Both the position numbers and the translations under genes were made by a program. From the NCBI GenBank assembly GCA_023078555.1, contig CM041199.1, positions 5,213,315 through 5,277,314 on the forward strand: a stretch of DNA of 64,000 bases, given 5' to 3'. Shown here piece by piece: positions 20,300-32,616 of the stretch. Numbering within the stretch: the first letter of the stretch is position 1; each line of letters starts with the position of its first letter. This DNA is from Ulva prolifera (lineage: Eukaryota; Chlorophyta; Ulvophyceae; Ulvales; Ulvaceae). The notes below the pieces were generated by a model. The model made no database searches. It saw only the letters and a list, made by a program, of their open reading frames with translations, and was not told where the DNA came from.

Positions 20300-23200
20300 G
20301 GACGCTCCGGGGCGGGCAGTCGCCCAGCACACCCCTGGGGCCGCCGCTGTGATGCCGCAGGGCGGAAGTGGCTGGCGCGAACAGTGGCTCTGCATCGTTG
20401 TGCCAAGCATGAATCACGGCATTGTTGTGCCAAGACGGTGATGACTACGATGGGCTGCGGCAGGCGTGGACGCTGAGTGGAAGCGGTCTCAAGGCGCGGT
20501 GGTAGCGCGTCCTCGTGGCCCGGGGGTGTGCCTGGTCCTGGTACATCAGCGCAAGTTCACATGGAAGTGCTGTTGGCCCTGGAATGTGATAGTGAGACGA
20601 AGCTTCTGGGAACCTTTGTGACGGAGTCCAGCCGACTATACTGGATGGGCATTTCGGTACTGCTCGCTTGGTGGGTGTGGAGTGTGCGGGCCGAGGGCGT
20701 GGCTACAGCAGTTTACCTTCAGCTTCAGGATCAAGAGAGGGATGTGCCATGCACATGGGCACAGCCGCTCGGTGTCTGGACCCAGCGATTTGGAGAAGCG
20801 CAAGAGTGATGCAGTGCGGCTGGTGATGGTCCTATGGGGTAGTTGATGGGCACTGACGCAGCGGACGAACGAACAGTGCTGGTGCAGGCCACGCTCTGAC
20901 ATCGCGAGTGTGGGCTGTCCTGTGCTGAAATCGTGTTGCTGGAATCATTCATAGAGCTGGCGTCTGTATCAGTGTATTTATCAGCTTATTGGCTGTAGAC
21001 AGCAGTGACTCTGAAATGCCACAGTGGGCAGTGCATTCACTGTTGGTGGGGACTGTGTCCCAGCTCGCATGCCCGTGACTGCCCCTCAAGCTTTCAAAGC
21101 GGCACTCCAGGCCATGACTCCTTGATATTCTTGAAATTGCGGTTTGCAGGAGCCTGTCCTGTTGAAGCATTTTCACAAACTGCACAGGTGGCTGTACTTT
21201 CCAGTTGTCCACATCCAAGCAGCCCTCCCGCACTGAGCATCAGCTGCGTTGCCTTAATGCAAGCACAACTAATGTGCTGAGTCAATCTGCGCTGTCGATT
21301 TGGCATGCTTCTAGCTAGGTGCTTTCAGTCGTCCCTGCTGATGGTTAGAGCAGCAGTGCTACAACCAGCTGTCATGCAATGTTCTGCACTTGCTCTGTTG
21401 CTTGAAAGGCAGGCAGAGCTGCAGTACAGTTGATCTTGCTGTCCCATCACATGCATACAATGCCTCTAAGCCAGAGTTGCACACATCTTGTTTGCAATTG
21501 CTGCCCCAGTGGCGTCCATAAAACAGGGAGCACTGTATAGGCTGTGCATGATGATGAAGCTAGGTCAGTTCCAATCATTGTGCCCGTGATGTCAGGCACT
21601 TGGGGTTGGTCCTGCTTCGGGGAACCTCCAGTGCAGGCTTGCACGTTCCAACAAAAATCATTACACATCTACAAGCTCTGCACTGCAGGTTGAGGCAGCT
21701 ACGTTTTGCTCTGCCTCGATCGCGAATTCCCTGGTTCACAAAATTGAGCGGATCGCCACGATTCAGCTGCTTGCAGCGTTGTCTCCACTGAGCTCGCGGG
21801 TGCGCCTGCGCTGGCGCCCGAAGCCTGGTCCAGCAAGCATGCTTTGCGTGCCTCAGGGAGAGTGCTGCAGTGCCCACATCTGCAACTGCATGGCCCTCAG
21901 AAGCTGTCTTCCTCAATGAAGCCTCGCAGCCGGCCTGCACATATGTAATATGTAATATTGTCCACTCTGTCGCTGGCAAGTTGTCGCCTCGCTCAGCGGG
22001 CAGAAACCATCATGTCAGTTCAGCATCATGCGATTCCCAGTTTCATTTCTGTGCAGTATGGCTTTCGTCGTCAATAGCAATGCCCGGCTGTTGCAGCTGC
22101 TATCAGTGAATCATGCAGCACACTCCATTCGTGTTGATGTGTGCACAAGTGAGCTGCGGCGACCTATTCCAGTCGTCTATGATCAATGTGAGTGTCATCT
22201 GCAGCATCCTCGAGCTATAATGCAACTGGCCTGCTGCCAGCTGCCCCACTTTTCTGCGGCATTGGCCAGCCTAGGTGAGCCCCAACAGCGTTGGGTCATC
22301 GGGCCCGATCACATGGAACAATTCCGAATATCCAGGTCTATTTTTTGGGTGGCAGCCCTGCAAATGCTGCAAAGCGACCCAACACTGGCCCCCAAGCACA
22401 TCTCACAGTCACCAGCATACAGCCATACACTCAAACACATCATCATTAGCACTGTTGCTGCCATGCCAGGCTGCAGCTCTGCTGGCACGTGCCCCGCCTC
22501 AGCCCGACCCGCTTCCCCTCTCTCAGGCTCACATGTGATGTATCACTGCTTCAGCCCCTCCATGCATGTGGCTACGCACGTGTGCTACGCAAGTGAAACC
22601 ACTTCACAGATGCACAGCCATGATTAGAGCACTATGACACCGTCAACTACGTCGCGCCGCCGACGCCTTCAGCCCATAGCATGCGCACACGTACTCTGAT
22701 CGTCTGGGTGATGCGCTTGACCGTGACCTCAGCGCTGTCCCCACTGAACTCACATCATGCATTCAAATGCATTCACGCTGTTGGAGCCATGTACGGCGCA
22801 CGTACGCACAAACAGGCGTCCGTGCCGCGGAGATACCGGGACGTGGCGCGGCACGAGGTCGTGGTGTCGCCGGCACCGCCGCCGGCGCGCCACGGCCCGA
22901 AATCCACATGGCTACGGCGCTCTATGGTACACACAGCCACATCGCGGACAGCTGCTCTGGCTCAACTCATCCCACCCCATTCATACTATGTGCACACGGC
23001 CATGGAATGCATACAACCGCGCGCGACGTACACAGGCGCCTCTCAAACATCGCTTTACGTCCCGTCGGGCAGGAAGTGTGGTCAAGCATGCAGACACGCA
23101 TACAAATCCTGGACAGTACTGCCTTGTGGGGCCCCAAATGACCAGAGTCTCGCCTAGCTAGGCAGCAGCCAATCAGCAGCCACATGCTCTCCAGCCACCG

Positions 23201-23428
23201 CAACACCAGGCCGGGGCCTGCCTGGCCCACGCAAACCGCCGCACCTACGCCACAGAACTGCAACTACTGATTCAATGGCCTCGATGCTGCTGTGCCGCAT
23301 GCTGCTTCCCGGATCGCGCCCCCACAACCCTGACCCGGCAGGGCGGTCACACACACGGCCGCCACCCGGATGACCTGCATATCTTGACAGAAACAGGTAG
23401 CTGCATGCGCACGGCTGCAGCCCCCACG
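20300..23428. other. 3 kb without a confident gene
   Basis: A 110-codon plus-strand open frame (20477-20809) contains one hydrophobic stretch (LYWMGISVLLAWWVW) and might be a last exon of the upstream membrane protein. A GC-rich patch at 22810-22920 looks exon-like, but no frame is convincing. A dispersed repeat copy lies at 22273-22390. Nothing else is recognisable. Confidence 0.4.
22273..22390 (+). repeat. Dispersed repeat shared with nuclease introns
   Basis: About 110 bp containing GTTGGGTCATCGGG, AACAATTCCGAATATCCAGG and TTTTTTGGGTGGCAGCCCTG, then AAATGCTGCAAAGCGACCC. The minus strand at 26655-26775, in intron 3 of the nuclease gene, is a close copy. Shorter, more diverged pieces are at about 26070-26100 (plus) and 27130-27190 (minus). 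Confidence 0.75.
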
Positions 23429-26400
23429 CTACATTGCCGCGCCGAGCGCTGCCAGCACGGCGGCGCCGATTCCCGCTGTGAAGCACGCACCGCGAGCTGC
23501 CGCAGCAAAGCCCCGATCTGCCTGCCGGCACGCGTCATCACAGACGCCGTCGGCCGCGGTCGCAGAGAGGGTGACGACAATCGGCCAGTGGTCGCTGAGC
23601 GCGCCGCCGTCGACGCCGGGGGGTGCGTCACGGATGAACCGCACATCCGAGACGCGGCCCCACAGGCCCGGCGACAGCAGCACGTGGTCGATCGCGGAGT
23701 TCTCGCGGCCCGCCAGGCCGTCGTCGACGCCGTCGCGGTCGCGGTCAAACCTGCGCGCTCACCATGCATGGGGCACATGCATGCATTCAGGCGTGCCGGA
23801 CGCCGGTGTGAGGCCGGGCGGGGCGTGTGCATGAATGAATAACACACTGACACAAGCACACGTTGAGAGAGCGCTGCAGAGGGGTGCCTCCCGGCTTCAG
23901 CTTCCTACTTTGCCTGCACTCCGCGCAGGCATGTGCCTGGTGCCGGGTCGTGGCACGAGCTGCTACCACTATACATGTGTATGCACCCATGCACACTGCT
24001 ACACGTAGCGCTGCATGCATCGCTGTTGCATGCACACGTGCGTACATGTGGGCACCCGGCTGTGCAGCGCCCGTGGCCCGCCTCCCCTGCCGACCGCCCG
24101 TTCATTCAGTGCATTGCGTGGCGCGCATGGTGCTGCACAGTGGCATACTTCATGCTGTGCGTGCTGTGCATGCTGCGCGGCGCACCAGGACGTGATGCGC
24201 TCGGCCTGCGGCACGAGCTCCATCACGTTGCGCAGCACCGGGCCGCCCTCGAAGCCGGCGGCGGTGCCGGCCAGGATGTCGAGAACCCTGGAGGTCGGCA
24301 TGCTGCCCGCGGCGTCCGGGGGGTCGACGGAGAAGTCGTTCACGTCACCCATCACCACCACCTCATACCCTGCATCCCACACTCATCTATACTCACGATG
24401 AGGGGCCCGGTGCATCACGCTATCAGAGGCACTGAGCTACCTGGTCACATGCATGTCAGATCACCCCTGTGGCCAAATTATACAGGCACATCATGGGACC
24501 ATCAAGGACGCAGCACCTTGCACCTTTGCGTTGCTGCTTGCCGCTGAAGCCACATATGTAGTGGGAACAAACATTGTAGGTGCCTCTTGCGTTGCTCGAG
24601 CATTCGCTCAAACGAGCGCCATGCCCAGTGCAGTTATCTGTGAGAGCAGAGCCACGCGCCACACGCAGGAGAAGATATTAACCAAATAGTAGTAAAAAAG
24701 AGAGGAAATCGCTGTGGCAGGGCACTCACTGCAAAGGCGGGGGCAGGGCGCGTACCAGCGGCGGCGAGGGCGGCGACTTCGCGGCGGACGAGCGCGGCCT
24801 GTGCCTCGCGCTGCGCGCACGACCGGGGGTCGGTGGGGAAGGCCTTGAAGTGCACGGCGACGATGGCGAGCCGGAGGAGCGTGCCGCCGAGGCGCACGCC
24901 GTCCCAGCGCGCCACAAAGTGCTTGCTCACCCCCGTGTCCCCTACACCGGTGTGAAGTAAAGCGAAACTGATGATTTTTTTTTTTCCTGAGTCGTGTCTT
25001 GAAGAGGACATTGACAGTGTGTGTTCACGGGGCCACACCTGCCAGTGTGAGCAGGGTTCTTTTTTCAAACATTCTGAAACACCTCGCCTGGTGTTCTTCG
25101 CTTCGCTTGTTGTGATACGTGTGAAGGATGAGATGCATCTGCTAGGGTTGCACGATGCACTGTGAGGGGTGGTGGGCGGGCAGAATTCTGCCCGTGTCAA
25201 ACCTAGTTCGGACGAGGGTTGACACTGTGTGGGTTGACCACGCTCGGTGGCCAGGTGCGGCTGAAGAGGTAGGCGGCCTCAAGTGCCGAGCCGATGCGCT
25301 GTTGTGGATGCATGTGAGAGAATTACAGCATTGTGACCATTGGCACGCATGGGGCAGATTGGAGGACGGGGCTCTCGCTAGGGGAAGAGAGCCGTGACGG
25401 GGCGCACTCTCGTCGTCAAAGCCGCAGCCGGAGTCCTCCAGGGGATACGCCAGTCGATCCTCAACCCGCGTCAGCTCTGTCGAAGGGTCAACCCTGCACG
25501 CACATGGTTTCAGCGTCACCGCAGTCCCCACCTTTGCGCCCGAGGCGACATCTGACCGTTTCAAACAGCTCACTGTATGCACCGACCAAGTGGCACTCTT
25601 GCACAGCACGCACAGCACGCAAAGCACGCAAAGCGCGCACGTCGTCAGCAGCGCGACGTCCTGCTCTGTGAACGAGTCGGTGCCCTGCAGGAGGTACCCC
25701 GTGGCGACGTCGGCGGCGGACTCCGGGTCAGGGGCCGCGCCGGCGCCGCCGCCGCCGCGGGGCAGCGTGCGTAGCACGGCTGCGAGCTCCGCGAGGCTGC
25801 CGCAGCCCTCGACCTCAACGAGGGCGACGACGTCGGCGACCCACGTCGCCACGAACGCCGCGACGGCCTCGAGGTGCGCCTGTGCCCCTGCACCCCGCAT
25901 GCATGCGCCGTGCGGGAGGGCTCACGGAGGGTATGCTTGCGGCCCGCTGGCGGGGTGGAGTGATGGGTTTACCGCGGGTGGCGTAGGGGTGTCAGCAGGA
26001 GATGCAAGCTGGGCCTGCCCGCCAGCACGCTGGCCAGCATGAACCCCACATGAGCTGCTGGAATATCGGCGGTGCAGATCCTTTTTTGGGTAGCGCCGCA
26101 GGTACGTAGATGCACTCCTGTTTCATTGAACAAAGCTATTCCAGCGACTCATTCAAATGAAGATTCGATTCTGTTTTCGGGTTCCGAGGGGAGCCTGCGG
26201 CATGGAGGCCGTGCTGTGCTGTGCTCAGGCTACTTGAAGGGAGATGTATTACAAGAGCACTTGCCATTGCCTGTCACAGCACCGCAGCTCACTGCAAGGC
26301 GATGCTGTTGCGACGCGTCACAGACACGGACGCACCAACGGGATCCCCACGCCACCGCGACACCTGCGAGTCGTCCACGCCGTCAAATAGGAACTCCGCG

Positions 26401-29400
26401 TTGTACACCGCCAGCCGCAGATTGGCAACGTCGCTGCGGCGGTCGCCCTCCACGCCCGCCGTGGCCGACGGTGCCGCGCAGCTGCCGCTGTTTGACGCGC
26501 CTGCGCCCGTGCTACTGGAGACGGCGTCGCCGGAGCCGAGCAGCGGCACCGGGCCGAGGGCGGCGGTGGCGGAGGGCGGGGTGGGGGCGGGGCTGGCGGG
26601 TGGGGAAGGGGTGGTCGGCCCCGCGGTGCAGGTGGTGATGGGCTGCCGCTGCGGGTCCGCCGCTGCACACACCAGTGTCGGGTCACTTTGCAGCATTTCC
26701 AGGGCCGCCACCCAGAAATTCGACCTGAATATTCGGAATTGTTACATATGGTTGGTCCCGATGACCCAACCCTGGCACACCCGCATGATTCTGTCAGTGC
26801 TTGCTGCAGTGTACGTACATGTACCTTGCCGCAGCTGGCACGTACGGGTGCCAAGACAAGCCCGACCATGATCACCGAACTCTGCTGCAGGCCGCTAGTG
26901 GGCCCGCTGTAGCTAGCATGCTAGCGGGTCCCCGGGAGCAATACGCATGCACACACGCCCCGCCGCCCGCCCGCAACCTGCTGCATTGCTGTGGTACCTG
27001 ATGCGGACCCGGTGACACCAAAGGCAGAGCAAGCCCGTAGGAGCACATGCGCACAGGAGTACATGCACAAGTACGCTGCCGTTGATGATTGTACGTAGCA
27101 CATTACACCCGTGCCGTGTTGCTTTGATCCTGCAACTGCAGAACCGTTTTGGCCGCCGTCCAGAAATACGACCAACCTACTCGAAATCGTCATTCGCCGC
27201 TCTTTCAAGTAATCTACAATGGCAATAGAAGACATCGAGGGCCTGCTTGGTGAGCATTAAAAACGCTAATCCGAGTGAATCGGCCTGCCGACCTAACGCT
27301 GGATTGCAGCACAGCGCAGTATCCAGGCTTAAGCCAAGCAGGGCGCACCGCCAGACTCTACGTCGAAGGCCGCGCCGGAGGCGTCGATGAAGGTGTTCTG
27401 GGGGTACACCACCCACGCGCCCAGGCCGCGCTGCTCCCACGCTGCGTCGGAGGTGACTGCGGCCGTCGCGTTCGCAGCGCGCAGCGCGGTCGCTTCTTTG
27501 GAGGCGCCGGCGATGCAGCTGAGTGGCCAGGTGGCGCTGGAGAGCGTGGCGCCCGAGACGTCCCCAAACTGGTCCTGCTTGCACGAAATGCACGCATGAT
27601 GTTTATGAACAATACTGTAACAGGGGCTGCGCTTGTGCCGATCGCACAAAGGTAATGACAGGCTGCACCTGCACTTTTGAGCTCGGGCATGTCCCTATAG
27701 CGTACACAGCAAGTGCTGATCGTTTGTAGCAAGAACGTCTGCTCTATTGGGAAGTGATGCTCAGCCGCTTTCATTGAAGTAGTGTCATTGAAGCAGTGCA
27801 GCAGGGCAGCAGGCAAGTGGTGTGGGTGCGCAGCACCTCGAGCAGCGGGCATGCATGCATGCTCGGGCGGGGTGCTCAATTGCAGCTTAGAAAAAGAACT
27901 AAAACTAAAATCCGGTAACTCAAAAACGAAAAGCCATACCATCAGGATTAAAAACGCTCCTACGCCGATTAAAAAAATTAAAATTTGAAGGCCAAACAAA
28001 ACAAGTAAATCAAAACTGACTTATAAACTATGTAATATCATCATCCATTATAAGGGTATTCGGCGTGTGGTCGTTGAGGGGTTATGCAACAGAAACATAT
28101 CAGTTGCTTGACCTTCCTTGCTGATTGCCCGCAAGCACATGTGTCAACTACTCATTTCACCGTCCCCATCAATAAAGCCAATAATTGAACTTATAATTAT
28201 TAGATGATTAATTTCTTTTCAATAAATATCCTTTGAATTAATTGCAGAGTGTCGATGAATCTAAACACTCTGAATCTGAGCACGCGTCGCGAGTGTTTGG
28301 TGTGCACTGTGCGTTGCTGCCGAGGGAGGTGAGATATCTCTAGACGCAGGGGCATGTGGATGAATGCGAGGTTTCAGTTGAGTAGCCTAGCCTAGACTGC
28401 CTGGACTGGTTGTTCAGATCACAAGAGCTCGGGCGATTACATGGCAGGGCAGCAAAGCATACTCCCAGACACACGGGCCTAGCACAGACTGGCAGTGCTG
28501 GGAGGTATGCCTGTGTCTGTGAGGGAAGTGACACTGGTTTGTGTCATGCAGAGAAAGCCTACTTTGAACTTGCCCTTGTGAGCCAGAGCAAGTCTGCCAT
28601 GTTTTGGAGTGCACCTGTGTTGCGAATGACGAACTGTTCAAATGCTCCAGTCGCCCTGACTGAAGTGCTTTTTGTTCGTCAGGAGGACAGGATGTATGAG
28701 CTTGGGACCATTGCCTGCGGCTCCACGAAGGGCAACTATCCAGGCAATTCATGCAGCCCAACTTAACTTGAGCACGTGACAGTCGGCATGGCATGAGGTT
28801 ATGCAAGGGGCAACAATGAAGGCTGAGACATGGACAGTGGCAGGACGAGATGAAGAATGTGTGAGCAGATGAACAGACGGTCGTGGGAGGAGTGAGCTGA
28901 ATCACTATCTTGCTGATCAGGTGCACATGCTTAGCACAGCCTGGACAGGCTATGCTGAACAGCCTGTATGCTACATGCCGGCCTGAACCAACGAAAGCAT
29001 CGAAATTGCAGGTCACAATCAAGCCAGCAAGTGTTCGTCTAGTCAATGTCACGGGAAGTCTATTTCTGTGGTCCTAGCAAAGTTGTGGCCTTGGGCGCAC
29101 CATGACGTCACCATCTTGAGAGTACAACAGTAGCGCATCGTTGCCATTGATGCCAAGGCCCGCTGTCTCGTTGCACTGTTGAAGCAGGAAATCGACAGCT
29201 TGGCTGTTGCACAGTGCAAAGACCTGTCCTGGCTGCAGGACAGTACTGGTGCCCCAGGTGTACCGGTCAAATGTAATGTCAGATGGGACATTGACTTGCT
29301 CTTGAAGTCGCCATCCAGAGATGTCCTGCGCATCAGTCTCACTATTGCATGTTTTGTGCCTATGGTTTGTTGTGAAATAGCGTTTGTTGATCTTGGCTAG

Positions 29401-29828
29401 CCTGGTCAACAAAATGTTCGAATGACCACTTGTAAGTTTGAAATTGAACATTAGAGACCAAAGGCAGAACACCCTTCTTTGAGCACTGAGAATCAAGGCG
29501 CATGCAGAAAAGGGAACAGATACTATGCAGACATTATGTTCGGACTTCAGAGCCTATCAAATGGTTCGGGATTGTGTCGCTCACCACAGGCCGAGGCGTC
29601 CATCCCCGCTTGGTGCAGCACACTACGTGGCAAGCGCTGCGAGAAAGAACGCACGATGGCGCTAGATCCCGAATTAGCGAATATTATGGCTTTGTTGAAC
29701 GAAGAGCCTTCTATGTACTGCTTTATGATGACCGCTGCATGCGTTGGCAGGCACATGTAGAGTGTCGAGACAACCAACGCCGGTGCCCATGCCCGGCAAT
29801 TCCTGGATTTAAGCCTCCGTTGCGACAT
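23429..29828 (-). CDS. Secreted nuclease: lamin-tail domain + EEP endonuclease domain
   Basis: Nine exons, phases matching at every join: 29655-29828, 29101-29325, 27349-27574, 26336-26662, 25641-25887, 25408-25493, 24756-24941, 24186-24369, 23429-23750; about 659 residues. The N terminus is a signal peptide (basic start, ALVVSTLYMCLP, THAA). Residues 32-200 resemble a lamin-tail domain (YIEGSSFNKAI, DISGWRLQ, GINGNDALLLY, WVVYPQNTF). A Pro/Ser/Thr-rich linker follows, then an endonuclease/exonuclease/phosphatase domain with its catalytic set: YNAEFLFD, VALVEVEG, VAVHFKAF, MGDVNDF, AIDHVLLS, and the terminal LSDHWPIVV. The C terminus ends in a hydrophobic segment that could anchor the protein. 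This order is that of bacterial extracellular nucleases of the ExeM/NucH type; secretion and DNA scavenging or defence are inferred. Confidence 0.85.
27880..28260. other. AT-rich island inside nuclease intron 2
   Basis: A markedly A/T-rich stretch (for example TTAATTTCTTTTCAATAAAT near 28208) interrupts otherwise GC-rich sequence. No open frame or repeat is recognised in it. A plus-strand open frame of 118 codons follows at 28410-28766 inside the same 1.5-kb intron, with no recognised motif. Confidence 0.5.
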
Positions 29829-32210
29829 GCTCCAGAAAGTAACTGCTTTCTACTTTCTTAGCTGTGATTCATATCCCCTTTGCATACGCTGAAGTTGGCT
29901 GACCGCTACGGCATGTTACCGCACGCGTTGTCGAGGTAGCCAGTGACCTCTGCCGTTGCTACAGCTCGTTCGCTGATCCGGCTCATCCAGTCAAGATTAT
30001 ATACAAACTCATGTTGCCGTGGGTCGGGAATCTGCGTTGTGAGCCAACCGGCCGACCAAGTGCACTTGCTGGTATCATCGCTGTGGACCACTAGCCTCGG
30101 AGAGCTGTGCGTGAAGCTCTGCGCCAGTCAGGCCTGCGATGCATCGCATCGATAATTACGGATTTGTGCCGTAAAATGTATCATGAAAGGACTGTCCAGC
30201 TAGCTGGCATGACTGCATGTGACTGCCTCAAGCAGGCGCTTGTGCAAGCTCATGGCCCACAGCGCCCGCCCGAATATTGCACCGCGTTGCCACGACATAG
30301 ACGCAAACGCAAGGCCGAACGATGCCCCATTCTCAGGCGGCGTCCTTAGGCAGGATCAGAAACGCATATGCGTGTCGCGAAACAGCGCCATCTACCTCGA
30401 GATATAAATACGCCATAGCCACTATTGCACTGCGGTCGGCAGTATACGCAGTACGTACTGCGGTGAGTTGTGCACGTGTGCTGTCTTTGTGAAGATTCAC
30501 CGCCGTTGTCCCAGCGCACGACAGATGATTTTACTAATCTGTCAAGTCCAACATCAAGCTTTCATAGTGACATACGTGACTGCCGATGGAATCTGTGTAC
30601 CGCGTCGACGTCCTGCCACGATGTGTACACCGAACCCAGGTTCAAGGCATCGCATTGTCCTCGATTGGCCAATGTCCTGCATCGACCGGCAGAAACACCC
30701 ATGTGTACTTTGTTTACAAAAGAGTGAACTGAAGAAAACACCCATGTGTATGTCGTGACTGAACCTGAGGTACCACAAAGCATGCTCACGCGTCTTCTGG
30801 GTCGGGCATATATGCAGTTCTTGTAAACGTCGTTCATCTCTGTGTGCTGAATCACTGGAGCCGGGGGTGACTGAGGGATACGTATTCAGCAGCCGCTTCG
30901 GCCTGCATGCATTCAGCTGCATCCCGGCCACGTCCACTACCGTCCACGGCAGCCGGTCGCTGGTTTGGCTTGATGTATTTCTTTGCTTTGCCATATGGTG
31001 GCCCGAAATGTGTAACTTAGTGTACCGTCCACGGCAGGACGCGGTCAGTCTGTCACACCCAGGACTAAGCCACAGTTAAATGCATGTAGTGCACCACCTG
31101 AGGCTCAGAACAGACCCCTGTTACTACATTCCACTGCAGGACGTGTGTCAGAACCCCTGTGCAGTGCTCCCCTGTCCACGCCCAGTGATGACTGTACAGG
31201 CCATGCTAGCATAACCTAATTGTCAAACCAGTCGCACTAGCACCACCTGCATCTCTCACAGCTTGCCGACAGCAGGGAGGCTGCCCATACCTGCCCATGC
31301 TAATCCTGTCTACTCCATTACACTGAAACCGCTCAAGCAGAAGTTGCCTGTCCCCCGCGCCAGGCAAGCAGCTGACGACCTCAGGCTGCACACCCACTGA
31401 ATCTACAACTCCACACATCTACCTACAGCTCTGGAAACAACCCAGGCAGGCTTCCCCATAACAGGGTCGGCACTGAATCCGGTGAGGCGATACTTCTGAC
31501 GCCGTTCTCTCTGCCCCCTCCCGGCGGGGATTAAAGCGGCCCGAGCTTGCTGCAAGCGTTCCCTGCTGATTGCCTTTTGACCTTGGACGTTGACAATAAA
31601 TCTGCACACAGGTGGGGTGCCCCCCGGCCGCAGAAAGGCACGAGGGGACGGAAAGTGTCGAAAGGGACTCACTCTGGGCTGCTGGCGCACCGCCACAGCT
31701 GTGACAACGCCCACGCAATCGTGCCGAGCTTCAGGTGTTCGCGCCGGCCCCGCCTCCACTGTGGCCCCAGCAGCCACGGCCAATCTCCCATGCCCAGCTG
31801 CTGTACAGCATCACACTCCAGCAGGAGCACATGCCTGCTGCACAGGCCAGACCTGCTGCGGACAGCAGCCCGCAGCACGCTCCTCCATGCATGCAGATCG
31901 ATGCATGCCTGCGCTGCGCATGCTGTGATCCGCAGCACAGCGCGTCCGCAGCACGCAGCACGAGGCGGGTGGACTCGCAAACGCCTGACACATGCGTGCC
32001 ACTGCTACCACGTTCTCCATCCCCCGTGAGCCACCGCGGCCGCCACGCAGCTTCGCAGCGCACAGAGCGTGCCCGACGCGGCATGCACACGCCACAGCTT
32101 CACAGGCGACGCGTTCAGCGGCCCACAGAACAAATTCCACGGCGAAGTGCGGTGCGCAGCGCCGCAGCCTGCATCTGGCGTTGCTTGCCGCGTTTTCGTT
32201 GTGTCCTCGC
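29829..32210. other. 2.4 kb without a recognised gene
   Basis: 5' flank of the nuclease gene and 3' flank of the minus-strand gene ending at 32211. Open frames on both strands show no motif and no consistent splice partners. It holds one ultra-short retroelement-like insertion (30693-30750) and, from about 31860, GC-rich sequence with recurrent GCAGCACGCAGCAC-type words like those seen inside introns. Confidence 0.45.
30693..30750 (-). mobile_element. 28-bp retroelement tail with 15-bp target duplication
   Basis: Perfect direct repeats AAACACCCATGTGTA at 30693-30707 and 30736-30750 flank a 28-bp insert. On the minus strand the insert contains TTCACTCTTTTGTAAA near its end. The insert matches the shared end of the copies at 48069, 48901, 49587 and 49839. 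Confidence 0.75.
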
Positions 32211-32581
32211 CTAGGCGGCAACCCCAGGGTCCCCGGGGCGCCTATGGATCAGGGTGTACTCATACGTGGCCCCCTCAATGACCCCCGTAGCCACAATGTG
32301 CATCTCGCCGTCGGGCGTGAGGCGGAACAGCTCCCGCATGTAGCCGGCGTGCGGCGCGCCCCAGCGGTAGTGCAGAACCATGCCCTCCGGCGTCGGCTCG
32401 GCGCGGCCGAGGCTGCCGCCGCCGCGCTGGTCGCGCCGCCGATTCTTCGTCTCACTCCCGTCCAGCGGGTACCTGCATGTGGCAGCCACTCAGCGAGTGT
32501 GAGGGAGCACATACATTGGGGTGCGTGTGCGGGTGATGTGCGCGGGGATAACCATGGCGTAGGGGGTGGCTACAAGGTTCA

Positions 32582-32616
<35 letters not shown>

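Noticed and set aside
31860-32200. Possible exon cluster in GC-rich sequence
   Set aside because: Words such as GCAGCACGCAGCAC dominate, frames on both strands are equally open, and no conserved motif or phase-matched partner was found.
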